Assembly: GCA_003999685.1 (NCBI GenBank)
Contig: CP021223.1
Coordinates: 1 to 64,000, forward strand
Direction of reading: 5' to 3'
Source: Taiwanofungus camphoratus
Lineage: Eukaryota; Basidiomycota; Agaricomycetes; Polyporales; Taiwanofungaceae
Length of the DNA: 64,000 nt
Below the pieces are notes generated by a model. It saw only the letters and a list, made by a program, of their open reading frames with translations. It was not told the origin of the DNA and ran no database searches. Every line of letters begins with the position of its first letter. Position 1 is the first letter of the stretch. A program made the position numbers and the translations under genes. Below are positions 30,531-44,220 of this stretch, piece after piece.

Positions 30531-33110
30531 ATGCCGAACGCATATGTTCTTCACAGAGGTCTCCGCCGTTTCGCTAGCTGGGTTCTTGTCTCTTTCTTCA
30601 CGGAAATCCATATCATTGGAGGCGAGAATGTCCCAGAGCATGGCCCCATTGTTGTGTGAGTACAATTACACCATTCGCATGAAATTTCGCGTTCCCTACG
30701 TCCTGTGCGATGTGTGAGCTGCATGTCACAAGCAATGGCCCGGCTGCGTTATGTCGCTCCTGAAGAGTATGTCCGCTCCAATTAGACATCTTTTCCCTTC
30801 TTTTCTTCTCTCGTTCGTCCAGCTGGATTTTTTTCTAACATGTACGATCCCTTAGAACTGCTACTCATCACAACATGATGATCGACCCAGCCATCCTATG
30901 TAGACCCATTCCATCTGAGCTACGACATATTCTAACGTCTACGATCAGCGACCATGTTTCCATACAAACGTATCCTTCACTTTTGGGCTAAAGGTGGTCG
31001 CTTCTGCATATGTCTAGCCTCTGGCCATTGGCTAATTCCTCTTCCAGCATCACTCTTCGCAAATCCAACCATGAAGTATATCCTCACGTCTGCGGGAAAT
31101 ATAGCAGTGGACCGCAAGGCCAAGGACCGACGAAAGCTATTTCGTGGAACTCTCGAGGCACTCGCTTGCGGCGGAGTGGTCGCTGTATTCCCAGAGGGAA
31201 CCTCTTACACGGAGCCCCGCATAGTGCAGGTCAAGGACGGTGCCGCATGGGCTACTCTTGAATATGCTAAGTGGGCCAAGGGACACCCAGACCAAGTCAA
31301 ACCGGGTGCTGGGCGGGTCGCAGTTGTAACCGCATCTATCGTTTACACGAACAAGACAAAGTATCGTAGTAATGTGAACCATTTTCTGACTGCTTCTGGT
31401 ATCGAATTCAAGCCTGACTTAATCATTATCATACACAGGCAATCATGGAGTAAGATTTTGCTCTCGGTCTCGTTCTACTCCAAGTGTGTTCTCAAACTAT
31501 TTGTTTGCGAGTATAGGTTCGGACCCTCGATCTCGATTGACCCCTACTTAGATCAATTTATGTCTCCAGAAGAGGGTGCTTCCCGCGCTGCTGTCAAGGG
31601 CCTCACTGCTGCTATTGAAAGGCAGTTGATTGAGGGGACGATCAATGCACCAGACTGGTATGCATCATTTTTCTTACAATAACTGAGTTTGTCTTAGTTT
31701 TTACGAGGGATACGCTCTACGCTGCTCGTATGGCACAAGATCTGTTATGGGAGGATGAGAGTGCCATTAATCTCGACGAGTTTGTTGTCATTTCACAAAC
31801 GTGGGTGCCGTTCACCTCAGAAAAATCGTCCCGGCCCTGATCACCCTTCTAGCCTTGTGGATTTGTTCTCCACGCCTGACCTCGTTCCCAACTTCACAGG
31901 CGTCAAGCGGCATCTACTCACATACTATTCACTCCTTCAATCCACAAACCTCACGAATGCTGTGCTCTCCTCTTTACCTCTTCCTCGGACACTCGACCCG
32001 CACCGGCCTACACCTCTACCGAGCAGGCTATTCACACTGTCTGTCTTGGTTCGTGACTCCCTTGCTGTGCTAGTCCGCCTCCCATTTTTCCTTGGGCCTT
32101 TACTATTCCATGCGCCCGCGTATGCCTTTGGGCGATTCGGCGCTCGTCTTGTCGAGGATGAAGAGGAGACGCAAGCACAGAACAAGGTTGTGTTTGGTCT
32201 ACTGCTCCTATTTCTTATCTACACTGCTATGTTCTTCTTCCTATGGGCGTTTTTATGGTATACGCCTTTCGGGGCTTTAGTCGCAGCTGGATTGGTCTTC
32301 CTATTCGCAACATATCACAATAAACTTGTTAACGGTAAGTCTTGAAGCAAGTGCAAATTCATCGTGCGTTGACTTCTATGACATTGGCGATTCGCAGATA
32401 ATTATGAACAGTACGTAACGTCATCTCGATGGTAGGGTGCTTTGTTGACTTCTCGCAGTGCGAAACGCCTTGTGGCGGCCTGGAGAGTTCTCGTTGGCGT
32501 ATGGGCGCCAAAGAAGTGGGACCTTTCCATAAGTGCTTTAGCACAGTATACTACTCCTCGAATACCGGCAGAAAACGAATGGGTTGACCGCTCGAAGATA
32601 AAGTCTCGGCGGACCACGCCCGTTTCTATGCCCCCCGAGGTGCCCAGTGCTGCCTCAAGTGCATCGGGAAAATCTTCATCTTCCTACAAGAGGCGTCCGC
32701 CCACGCGTCGCGTAATCCGGCACGTACTGCGCGCACGAGTGGAAGCGTCGAAGGCCCTCGCGTCACTGTTCGGACAACTGGAGAGGGGAGGGAACGCGGA
32801 GGAAAAGCGCGTATGTGCATCAGTGCATCTCGCTCGTGCGTTTGGCGGTCAAGTGGAGGAGGAACTCGTTTCGGCAACGGAGACAGCGGAGGGCATAGAG
32901 GCGCCTGCGGAACCGATGGGTTGGCGCTCTGCTCGTGAAGTTGTTGATTTCCTGAGGAAGAGGGGAGCCCGGATTACGGCGCTGGAGGATCGTATTGAAG
33001 GTGATTGGGCAGCACTGAGCAGTGACGGCGAAGGCGATAGTGATGCGCTTTTGGGAGAGGGGGACAAGGACGAGGATGTGGTTTGGGTGCCATCCGGTCT
33101 CACGCCATGA
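30531..33110 (+). CDS. Glycerol-3-phosphate acyltransferase, SCT1/GPT2 type, 10 exons, 643 aa
   Basis: Predicted ER enzyme for the first acylation of glycerol-3-phosphate (PlsC/LPLAT fold). Motif I is H47-X4-D52 (in THHNMMID). Motif II is around GNIAVDRK. Motif III is FPEG at 119-122 within VAVFPEGTSY. A hydrophobic region of the GPT2/SCT1 C-terminal part (about residues 350-420, including two strong helices) is followed by a Ser/Glu-rich tail. Exons: 30531-30655, 30856-30899, 30949-30993, 31048-31373, 31439-31449, 31517-31657, 31708-31800, 31853-32334, 32398-32410 and 32459-33110; lengths sum to 1932 nt including the stop. Exons 5 (11 nt) and 9 (13 nt) are very small. The start is the first in-frame ATG before the conserved region. 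Confidence 0.9.
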
Positions 33111-33808
33111 TGAACGCTGATGCTATCTAGTCATCTTTTTTTGTTTTATATCCAATTTTTAGCTGCTCAGAACCGTGCCCTATGTGAGACAATACATGCA
33201 TAGTTCGCACTTTAAGGTTGTATGTGCTAACGAAAACATGCCTTGTAAATCGGGTGATGCGCATTCTCTGGCCATCTTGACTTAGGGCTGTACACTGTTT
33301 CTCGTGGTCTTTGTTCTATGTAGCACTATGTTTCGGCGCGAATATGAGAACTTGTACGTGTCCGCTACTTATAACGCACCTCCGACTTATCTCCTGAATT
33401 CATCTGCTCAGTTATAATAGGTGACCGGCAACCTCATTCCCTTAGACCTCACGTAAAACGTTGAGCTGAGGAGCGCGATATTGATCTGGTGACGGGCTCC
33501 CGTGATAGCTTGAATGTAGTAAATTGTGTGATGATGTCGGGATATTTTCCTCGCGGTTCCTATAAAATGATTGTTTTGAATAATTTCACTAAATATTGCA
33601 GCGGTATCAAGCAATGTGACGGATACATTGATATGTATGACTATCGAGGCTGATAACCTATGGGAACCTGAGAAGGATAAAGATATACAGTACTTATAAG
33701 ATACATGCAGCGAACATCTATGGAGCGACAGCTTGGACAAGATAACAGCACACGAGAGCATAGTACAATAGGAAGCAAACTAATCGTATTGTACAAATAC
33801 AAACAAGT
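33111..33808. other. Convergent 3' intergenic region
   Basis: About 700 bases between the acyltransferase (+) and adenylate cyclase (-) ends. No gene or repeat seen. Confidence 0.4.
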
Positions 33809-36800
33809 TCATGGGGGAGAAGTTCGCGTCCGTAATAGTGAAAACAACCGTTGCAGTAGCTCCACATCCGATGCAGATGAGAAGGATCGGTGGGCCGTTA
33901 TTGGGAAAAGGGTATTTTCGATCCGCATGGTCAATGAATCCAGTAATAACATAAGGTCCGCATCTGAAGCAGTATCCATGGCCGGAAGCAACATCTTCGG
34001 GTCCACATGCCAGACCTTGGACCGGTCCAAATGTTCTTCAGCATGGGACTGTTCTTTACTAGAGTTATCTGTGTGCTTGGACACTGGCTTGAAGATACGC
34101 CCTGTAGAGAGCGCCTCGAGGCGGACGCATAGTAATGCCAGCTCACGCATCTGATCGATACTAAACTGGACTCGTGAAGCCGATGCGTTTGAGTCTGATT
34201 GGGTCGTGCTGAGGTCCCGCCGTCCTACAAGCTCTTTTGGGTACACTAAAGAAAGGACCTCTGGAACTTCTAGTCCTTTAAGCTTCACCTCACCCACAGG
34301 AACGACGACGATACCAAGACGGCGAATTGCATCGACCGCTTGTGTAGGCTGAAGATGGGACTGATCTGTCTCTGGTCCTGTCTCCAGGATGCGTGCGTTG
34401 ATCTCGCGAATCACATCCGCACTGCACATGATCTGTCCACCTGCAGCGCTCCCAGTGATTCGAGATGAGCGATTGACCATTGGGCCGAAGTAGTCCATGC
34501 GATGTGTGATGGGATCCGGCTCACAAACAGGCTGGCCGCAGTGAATACCCATACGCACAGAGAGACCACGAGCAATGAGCTTTCCGTTAGGATCATGAAT
34601 CTCCTTACCATCCTCACATTCCAGGATTTCCAAAGGCCAATCCACCTGAAGCAATTCCATCTGAACACTTGAACACCACCATAAAGCAGCAAGTGTAGTT
34701 GGGAATGAGCACATAAATGCATCACCCTCCGTCTTCACTTCGTAGCCTCCGCAGAACCTAAGCTGACGGCGGAGAAGGTTATTGTGCAGCACCATCGCCG
34801 TCGCCATACCAGCATTCACCTCCCATAGATGTGTTGAATTGCGTATGTCAGTGAATACCAGTGCAACGTGTCCTGTGGGAGGTGAGACTTCGCCGTCCAA
34901 GCGTGCAATATCCCGATTCATTATATTGTCACGTTTGCGACGTTTGAGCGACAGTAAAGCTTCTGCGTCAATCACGGATTCCATTGTAGGTTGTCGCGAG
35001 CGTGCTAAGCTTTGATTGAAGAGGTCAGAGACGGATATCACCATGATCATTATGGTTCCTTCTGCTCCGTAGCTGATTGCAAAGTCGCGCAACTTTTGTG
35101 CAGCAATCATTGGATCGCCTCTCTCTGAACGAGCAATATCTACTGCAGTTTGGAATGAAACCTTATCCCAGAGCCCAGAATTTCCGACAATCACGAACTC
35201 ATCCGAATCTGAGAGTTCGCAGGTACGGATGTCCGGGCGTGCGTTCACCACAGGGAGCAAATAGTGGAATCCAAAAGATCGCGCAACGTCAATCTCGTCG
35301 TTGACAAATCCTTTTGGTGAAACCCAGCCCTCGGCAGCTCTTATCCGGGAGGTCTCTAGGCGATCAAAAGGATCATGCTTTTTTGACAGTAACTTTGCAT
35401 TACCTTGCCGCGAGATGACCGCGAGCGCATTGCCGACATTGGCAACATGTAAAGTCCGATCGACAAGGTGTAAAACGATACCTGAGGCACCACTCCGGAT
35501 ATTCGACATTTCACGGATAATGCCATTTGCCGTGTTGGCGCTGACATTTGACATTTTGCGGTCCGAGCTGCCCGAGTACAGATAATCATGGAGGTGCTTG
35601 TTCAGCTTGAGAAATGCACGTCGCAGAGCGTGCGGGACGTCCTCGCACCCTTGATATGCCAGACCATCAAGTTCGTTCGAGTAAACCTCCAAAAAATGGG
35701 AATGCAAGTATTTGTTCAGCCAGTGATTATTGCCTACGTGCGACGCTCGGCCGAACATGGCAAAAACAACCTCATTCATTCTGCCACGAAACTCAGGTTG
35801 TACGAGATCAAGCATGTTCAAATGTTCCGCCTTCCCAAGCGTGTCTGCGATGCCATATCCCATCTTGTTCACTTCGGATGAGGACGTACGAACTCGGCGA
35901 TCCTCATTCTCATCTGGGATAGTGGTCTTAATAGAAGTCGTGACATCCATGATCCCAAGGATCCGAAGTTGCGTGAGACCGGAGAAGTCGGCAAGTACCT
36001 TGCGTTCCTGTTGTGTATGCTTTGGGCTCATGTCCGGTTTGATTTCAAGCCGTTTGTTCCCTGACAGGTTGAGGTAACGCAAGTTCTTATTGAAATTCCT
36101 ATGATGCGAAGTCGCAATGGAATTATAAAGGATGTTCAACAGTCTATAAATGAGGCACTGACCAGTTCCAGTCGAACTCCCAGTTGAAGATGTTGTACTT
36201 CAAGATATTGCTGCCGACATCAAGGTTAGATAGGCTCGTGAGCTTCGTGAGCTCCTGAGGAAGCGTCTGCATTTTGTTGCCGTTCAGAAAGAGGACTTCA
36301 AGTTTGGTAAGGCGGTGGAGGTCTTCCGTGGGGATCGTCGAGAGCTTGTTGCCGCTCAAGTACAACTCGATAAGCTGTGTCATGTTCCTAAAAAAGGCGG
36401 TTGGCATCTCCTGGATATCATTGAATGAGAGATTCAACACGCGAAGCTCTTGCAGAAGCGCGAGTGGATGTAGAGAATCATCTGTAAGCCGATTCTCGCC
36501 CAAATACAATTTTTCGAGGGAGAAAGCAAGTGGAGGCAACAATCGTCCTGACATAGAACTGGACGACGACAATTTCCGGCCTGGAATACAACCTCCAGGT
36601 CGTGAGATCGATATGGAAGATTTATCAGCACTCATACTTCCACCTGGACAGTCCAGAGGTGGAAGGCTCCACGCGCCAAGAAGATTAGACGTGACATTGA
36701 TGAACTGCAATGATGCACAATTCCACAGAGTCGCCGGTAGTTCTTCAAGCGAATTACTATGAGCTTCGAAAACCTCCAGCCGCTGAAGACGACCGATAGT

Positions 36801-39410
36801 CGAGGGTAACGCCCTCAGCTGATTATTCGAGCACGATAGATGCACCAACATGCCGAGCTCGCCCAAGGAATCCGGGATGTAGCGAACGGAATTGTGGTCA
36901 ATGCGAAGCGTCTCAAGTGCGGTGAGCTGCGCCAGCGCGCGCTCGTCGAGAGCAGAGAGCTTCGCATGTGAAATATCGAGCGCAGTGAGAGCATATGGTT
37001 GTCCTGTGGGCTCCGGAACAAGTGTGAGTTGCGTGATATCATTGTGAGATGCGTCAAGCTGTCTAAGAGAAGAGCCGAACGAAACGTCGAGCGCATGCAC
37101 GCTGTTATGGTCCGCAAAGATCTGTTGCACCTTCGGCAGCGAGCACACTATCGAGAGATCAGAAATATGATTTCTTCTGCAATCTAACACGCATAGGCTA
37201 ACAAGCTGGTTGCAGTTCTTTGGAAACTCAGCGACCTGATTGCCTACGATAATAAGGCGCTCAAGAGATTTCAGTTGACCAATTTCTTCCGGGATCTCGT
37301 CGATCATGTTAAACGAGAAGTCAAGATCAACGAGGCCGTTAATCTCGTTGACAACGGCAGGAAGCCGGCTGAACTTGTTGTTCGAAATATTGAGGTCCTT
37401 GAGCGCACCCAGGCGAGGAAAATACCAAGGTAATTTCTCCATCCTGTTGTTCTGGACCTTCAATGAGCGCAATTCAGGAATCCAGTCAAGCCCAGCATCG
37501 TCCAAGTCAACTATCCGGTTGCACGATAAGTCGAGGCGATGAAGTGAACGGCAGTGACGGATACTTTGCGGGACCTTCTTCATCGCCATATGGCTAAGGC
37601 GTAGCTCCCGCAATGTGGTGCAAGCCTGGATGAAGTCTAATGGAATGTCGAGCATGGGGTTTCGAGAAAGGTTGAGAGAAATGATGGCATCCGCATGCGA
37701 GTAAAGTGGTACGGGAACCGTCCTCAAACTGCGCCCGGTCAGGTCCACAAGATCATACATGTTCGGTTGCAGTTCGTCAGCCTGTGAAGGAATGAGATAG
37801 CGCGATTTTTAGGGATGCAGGACACCTACGGCCGGGCCAAGCACATTGCTTTTGTAGACAAATTTCATCAGAAATCCGATATCTTCTACTGCCAGCATTG
37901 CACGACCATCAGGATCGTCATATCCTGCTTGTTCCAGCCTGCGCCGGACGATGCTGGCTGGTCTTTCCGTTTGCGCCAAAACACGCTCTGGGAGCCATGA
38001 ACACAAATTATGCTGCTTAATCCCAAACTACTTACCTCTTCCTTGTTCCCGGAGATACAAACTATGTGGCTCGCGGTCTGGATTGAGGAGCAGTTTTTTG
38101 TTCAATTCAGGAGTGAGTTGCGCGACAGTAACGCTGACGGTGATGGTGACAACATGATAAGTATTGTTCGCGCGGTAGATACGTATTTTGTAAACGCTCG
38201 GTGCTGTCGATGCCCTGATTGTCGTACTCGCGGTGACGTTCCTGCGACGCTTCCGCTTCGACCGGGTTCCTGCCGCATGCTCACTGTCATCAGAAGTAGA
38301 ATCTTCCGGTATCGTCTGGTCTTCGCCATCCTTATCGACTGCCCAACTCTCGGGAGCTGTCCAGGAGGGTGAGTCGTCTTCGGCGAGATCAGAGGGACGG
38401 CTCGTCGGGGAAATCCTGCGGCCATCGAATGCGAGACCGCTCGGAGCGATCGTACGTTGTGCAGAAATGAGAAAGGGGTTACTGAACATGTTGGACGAGG
38501 AGGCGCTGAGCGAATTATGAACAGACGAGACGTCGGAGCTGGATTGGTGTGATGATTCGAATCCGCTACCTGGAGAGCCGCTATCTGGAGCAGGGGGAAG
38601 GACAGAGCGATCAACAATCCCCTCCATTTCATCAAGATTGGTGTCGAGCTTGTAAACCGGCCCTTCAGGAGCTGGAGGACCCGACGATGCGAGGTTTGAC
38701 GTTTTCTTTCGGGGACGGAATCGTTCCCTCTTGGAAGCGGAAGACGGCGAGGACGACGACGAAGACGATGGCAGTGAAGATAGAAACTCTGTGGACGGAA
38801 GCGGGGGAACAGGCTCGTCGGGTATAGTGGCGTCCGATCGAAGTCTGCTTCTTGAACGTTTGGTTTTTATTATGTTCGAAAAAATGCTCAGGGACGATTT
38901 TGACTTGCGGGAAACGAGTGTATGTTGGGAGTCAGGATCGGAGGAGGTGGAGTGGATGCTGACGGTTTCCGAGGGACGGGAGGCAGCGAGGCTGAGGGTG
39001 GACATGCTGGGCTGGCGGGGGATCGAGAATGAAGAGAATGAAGACTTGTGGGGGAATCCAAAGCGGGCTGGCTTCGGAGGGGGAGTCGGCTACAAAGTTT
39101 GGGTAAAACGAGTGAGTATCGTTCAGTTCTGTAGAGTAAGAATATGGCGAAATAATGGATGTAATCTTACCGGTTCAACCTCCTCCTCCGGGGCAAGCCA
39201 AGGGGCAATGATGAGGTTGTCGGCATCGGTGGCAGGTGCATGAGGAAGAAGATCTTGCGGCTGCAGTAAATGCTCGGCAATATCGGGGCTCATTTCGCTG
39301 GAGACGGGCAGGGCGAGGGTCGAGGAGGACATGGACTTGAACGAGCACGACGACGGATCAGTTGCGAGCAATGCAGACGAGGGCCCTGCAGCAGACGAAG
39401 CGGCACTCAT
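33809..39410 (-). CDS. Adenylate cyclase, fungal RA-LRR-PP2C-cyclase type, at least 1786 aa
   Basis: Makes cAMP; in fungi it is membrane-associated and activated through Ras/Galpha for nutrient and mating signalling. Order: Ser-rich N-terminus; Ras-associating domain about 377-475 (VYKIRIYRANNTYHV onward); leucine-rich repeats about 490-1050; PP2C-like domain about 1075-1390; class III cyclase domain with metal-binding Asp at D1441 (FTDIRNST) and D1483 (KTEGDAF), and NRSSRI downstream. Exons: 39171-39410, 38036-39089, 37830-37987, 36163-37781 and 33809-36098; the frame closes exactly. The frame stays open upstream of the chosen ATG (39410), as far as about 39,570, so the true start may lie in an upstream exon; other fungal family members are often longer. 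Homologue of yeast CYR1 and Ustilago uac1. Confidence 0.93.
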
Positions 39411-40517
39411 TTCAAGGCGTGCAGATGCCGTTGGTGTTGAGGACAACGGTGAGCGTTGTCGCCGCGCGAGTCGGTGTGCTTGACCGAGAGACTCAGACAG
39501 CCACGGTGAGCTCGACCAGCGACGCGCCGCCCTTCCCGCCCGATCCCCGAATGCCTCGTGACTAAGTGAATAATATTTTATTCAACCAGGCGATACAAAC
39601 TTGGTCTTGTACTACACTTGTTCCCCATACAGCAACTTTGTTCTGCTCAGATCTACGCGAGAAGCATCGCCTCGAAGATCATTGCTCTAGGCCAACTTGA
39701 GCATTTTGCTCGTCGACTACTCGAAACGTGCAAGGGTACAGATGCCTCTGATGTCTGCGCCAACATGCATGCCATACTCGTTCTTCTGCTTCTCAATCTT
39801 ATCGGATCTAGGAGACCCCAGTTCTTTCAACCAGGCCATGCGTGCCTACTTCTAGGTCGCTTCCTTTAGCACACGGAGCAGAACAACGCCCATGAGCAAT
39901 GTTCGATCTGAATATCACGACGTGTGCACACGTCACGGAAACGGTGAGGTTTGCATACTAATCCGAGCCAACCAAGACGAGCGTTGGTGTCTCTATACCG
40001 TTGCATACCACCGGCAGCGGCTGGACGTATGCGGCCAGTTGCCTGCGAGTGACTGAGCGTAGTTCAGTGCACATATACCTATACACGGTCTGCTCAGGGA
40101 GACCGAACCTTGGCGGTCTTCATGCTCAATCCTCATTCTCCCCAATAGAGAGAACCGAGGATTGAGCATCGAAGACTCACGTTGTATGCAACGCGGCGAC
40201 GCGGATATGAGGTGAACACACAAGCAGCTCACCTCGTGAGCAAGCACGAAGGAAGAGACGGAGACACTGTTTGCCTACACAGTAAAAAAATCCGAAATGA
40301 ATTGTGAAAGAGTAAATCGATTCATGAACGACTGAACGGGACCTATTCGTAGCACATGGGTCCCAGTATGCGATTGTTGAAACTACTACATCCGGACAAT
40401 GGGGCTTACATGTTGAACACAAATTAATCCAGGGGTACTACAATTGACCCTGTGAGTTACAGCCCTTCAAAGTGAAAAGTGGATCCATACCAGGCGGGAT
40501 GTCTACTTCGTCATCAT
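39411..40517. other. Intergenic region upstream of adenylate cyclase
   Basis: It should include the cyclase promoter and possibly an unseen first exon. At 40,115-40,175 an imperfect hairpin pairs TCTTCATGCTCAATCCTC with GAGGATTGAGCATCGAAGA. No gene recognised. Confidence 0.4.
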
Positions 40518-43128
40518 TCAAGTACCATGCGCCTGTAGTTCAAGCTTGAGGTTCAAACGGTCATTGAAGAGACGAGGATCGATAGACGTACGATCACCAG
40601 TCATCGTTTTCTCGTTCCAAGTCTGCCCATCACCGAGCCAATACATGCGGTTCTTGACTCCGTCTTCGAGCTCGTACTCAAAGTCTTCCCAGCGTGGATG
40701 TGCGATCGCGCGAACAGCATGTAGACAAGAGCCTGCAAACAGAATACAGTCATAACACACGGAGCTATAGCAAAGACCGTGACAAAGGCTACCGACCTGG
40801 CCAAATACCGACAATTCGGCCTTCTTCATTTCCCATCTTGTACCATGATCTACATTTTTCGCTATAGACAGTCTGACAAACCATACCCAAATCAGCATAT
40901 AAGACTAGATTGACTAGTTATGAACGGCTCACATTCGGGAAGTAGCTCTTCAGAACGTACAGACGATCAGTCCGGTGACGGGGCGAGGAGACTGATGAGA
41001 TAGCGTACCTCGAGATACTCGTCGAAATCCTTTACCGCCTCCTTCTTCACTTCGATACTCTTCAGCCTTTCCCTCTGGAGCTTCTTCGCAGCTTCAACCG
41101 CATAGTCTACCTGACGCTCGATCACCACGAGTAGGGAGCCGGAGCCTACGCCCGAGTTAGGACCAAGCGCCATGAACCAGTTCGGGAATCCGTCAGTGCA
41201 CAATGCCAGGTATGTTGTTGGATGCGGAGTCCACTTCTCTTGAAGCGACACGCCACCACGTCCGATGAAGGGAAAGTCGAGCTGGAAAGATGTGTCGTAA
41301 CCTACACAGCACGGGACGCGACAGTCTGATGTCAGCTTCCACCCCCGGTGACGTCGAAAATAAGACTCAACCAACCTGTAGCACAGATGATAATGTCGAG
41401 ATCCTCATGTTTGCCGTCGACAGTCGCTATGCCCGTCGTTGTGATACGATCGATATGTGAGGTAATGAAGTCGACCTGTCCGATTGATACTCAGAAATAC
41501 GGAAGAAATGCCCGAGTGTAAATCTAACGTTGTCCTGACATAGTGCTTCCAGATATCCAGGACCCGGGGTTAGCCTTCGACAAGCCACCGGGAAGTCAGG
41601 GATCACTGGAGGTCAGGTGAATCCTCCACACCTTCGAACGTCGGGGAACCAGGCTTACGATGATCTGCAATCCAGGGTTTCTTTGCGAGCTTCTTCATCA
41701 TGTGCTCCTTGAAGACGGCACGCGCCTGCATCTGTTCCTTGGTCCCCCTCAAAGTTCCTGGATGATTAGACTACTTTACTATTAAGCAAATGCCACGGCC
41801 AACAATGTTTTGGACAGCTGCGATACCCACGTTCAAAACAGATTCGAGCTCGCGCCTGAATTGCTTGTAGTAGACGGGATCCTCGAGCGCCGCCTTATCT
41901 TCCTCAGTGAAAGTATCTGTAGGAGAGCCGCCTTAGAACCAAACCCAATTATCCGCTGGCAGCGTACAATTCGCCACGTTGGGGTCCCGTTTCATCAGTT
42001 TTGCGAGTTCAGCACTGACGAAGGGCGTTGCAAGCCAGGTCTTTCCTCTGACATAGTTAACTATCTTTCCAACTTTCGGTTGAAGAGCCGGGACGACTTG
42101 CAGTGCGCTGGAGCCCTGAAGATCACATAGAGGCATTCAGAGCTATGCGTGCATCCACGTGTGTCATCACATACCACTCCAATCACGCCGACTTTCTTGT
42201 CGCTCCAACTCTTTACCGCATCCTGCCAAGTCGAGTCACCCACCTCGAAATCCGCCGTATGGAAAAGCTTGCCCTTGAAGTCTCTCAGCCCTTCAATTTC
42301 CGGCCATTTCCACCTACTCAGAGATCCTGTTCCTGTGAATAAAATGTCTGCAGAGTCTGTGAACTCCTCAAACTCCACGTCTCCATCCGTGCCAGAATCT
42401 GTCCCAGGTAGAGGGCGGCGAACGCGGAGCTGCCACTTGCCCGAGGGCTCGTCGTACTGCGCGTGGACGAGCCGATGTTGGAGTTTGATGTATCGCATGA
42501 GCTTGTATTTGTCGACGACAGACTGGAGGTAGGCCCGGATCTCGGCGCCAGGTGCGTAGAAACTCGACCAGTCTGTCTATTGAACAAAGTGAATTTGAAT
42601 GTATCAGCGACAGTCCATAAGCTCACCTTGGGTTCAAATGTATATTGATACTACACATAGCAATCAATATGCTGCACAAGAAGGTCAAAAATGCACTTGC
42701 ACAATGAGAAGGGATATCGCAAGCAAGACCGCTGAATGAATCAGTAAGACAAATGATGAAGGCTTGCTATATCCCCCCTAACGTACGGGTATTTATTCGT
42801 CAACCACGTTCCCCCTACTGCGATATTTTTCTCGTATATGGTCAAATCCACATTTTGCATCCTTTGGGGAAACCTGGCCAGATCATCGCTCAGAAAAGAG
42901 CGAATCATTAAAGCGAAAGGTAATGCACCTAATTCCCGCTACGATGCCGCTGAAACCCGTCCCAATGATAACGACTCTGATAGGCTTGTACTCATCGATA
43001 GAGAAAGTACCAAGCTTGAACTGGTCTGATGCATGGGTGTCCTTAAGAGAGTTGTGCGATGACTCTGCAGGTGGTTGTGGAGGCGAAAGGTTCAAGATTG
43101 CATCCATTCTTGCAGCTAGGTTCCCCAT
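40518..43128 (-). CDS. FAD-dependent monooxygenase (FMO / Baeyer-Villiger-like), multi-exon
   Basis: Flavin- and NAD(P)H-dependent monooxygenase; substrate unknown. N-terminal FAD-binding Rossmann motif VVIIGTGFSGIVAG (residues about 53-66), then DLTIYEKN and GGTWLTNKYPG. Downstream: FTGTGSLSRWKWPEIEG, a second nucleotide-binding segment KVGVIG, CRRLTPGPGYLEAL, LDIIICATGYDTSF, and GPNSGVGSGSL. Exons continue to EDGVKNRMYWLGDGQTWNEK, and the protein ends LELQAHGT. Introns seen include one joining AGIR to FPQRM and one joining ADHL to IPDFP. Stops in raw frames around 41,560-41,640 fall inside plausible introns, so I consider the gene intact. ATG 43128 is the first in frame. Exon borders were not all resolved. 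Confidence 0.82.
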
Positions 43129-44030
43129 GAGAGTGGTTCAAAGCTGTAAGAGTGATTACCGCGGATTAAGATAGGCGGGGGTCTTCCCTGCAGGACCCTT
43201 GAATGGATATAAGTACTAGCGAGAGAAATGTGACCCACGGTCAGCAGGTCGTCCCACACCAAGCCTCAAACAGACTGGTCCTCATGATTCGCAAGAACTA
43301 GGGTTGGTGGACCGCGAGTTGAGCTTGTCGATCATGTGAATACGGAGCGGGTGATCGACTCGTCCGCCCAAGAATACAGACCCAGAGGGAATAAAGTGTT
43401 GACACGCTCTTCCACCGCCATTCGTTTACTGGTTCGTCGCTAGGTTCGAAAACAGCTGAGAGCCAGGAAGCATGAAGCGGGACCGATCACAGTTGCGTAG
43501 ACCACGCCACGACCGCGAAGAACCAAATCTTATCAGATTAGATTACATCGAAGACGACTAGGGCATAGCCTTCTGCCTGGAGAGAGTAGACGTGGACGTT
43601 GCAGAATATATGTAGCCGGAATACTGGTTGGCCATGGAGTCTGTACAGGATCGAGCCAGGATTCACAAGGCCATTGATGAACATTCTGCACACGCAAACG
43701 CGTCAACGCGAAACTGAGCTCATCAGGAAATTGCTGATCACCTGACCGTCTGAAGCCTCTGACCGAAATATACTCTTTTGGCTCCCACATGAGCACCCAG
43801 TTCTACTATGATGTGTCCAGGAAGTTGCGCAGTGTGAGATTGAAAATTCAGGTTCTGAGAAATCTGAGCACTGGAAATCCCCAAAAATTTCAAGTTCTGG
43901 CAGCTGACCAACTGATCGCTTCTGACGGCTACTGAGTACTGAAGGCTTCTGAGGCCTCTGAAATCACTGACAGAGGCCCCTCAGTCGATTTCCGGTTTTC
44001 CTGATGAGCCTACAACCGTCGCTAAGCCAG
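43129..44030. other. Intergenic region
   Basis: No gene recognised. About 43,830-43,980 is rich in TCTGA/TCAGA words with small palindromes (GAGGCCTC, CTCAG...CTGAG). Confidence 0.35.
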
Positions 44031-44220
44031 TCATCAGGAAAAATCAGGGTAGCTCCCAATACTATAGCAACTACAACCAAATCTGTAGCACTATACAGTG
44101 CTATAGATTGGGGATGTACTATACCTACTGGTAGAGTCGGCACACTCCCTCAGAGCCGACTCCATACGTAGGCATAGTAGCACATCCGGCTACATAGGTA
44201 CCCGCATTTTTCCTGATGCA
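44031..44220. mobile_element. Candidate small MITE with imperfect terminal inverted repeats
   Basis: The left end TCATCAGGAAAAATCAGGGT and the right end (ACCCGCATTTTTCCTGATGCA, read inverted) match over about 22 bases with four or five differences. The interior contains more hairpins (CTATAGATTGG region; AGTCGGC/GCCGACT at about 44,130-44,155). A further inverted arm TTTTCCTGATGA lies just outside at about 43,997. No target duplication was identified. Confidence 0.35.

Noticed and set aside
41560-41640. Monooxygenase gene as a pseudogene because of stops in raw frames
   Set aside because: The stops lie in segments with proper donor and acceptor sites, and splicing gives continuous family sequence (ADHL-IPDFP, CRRLTPGPGYLEAL).
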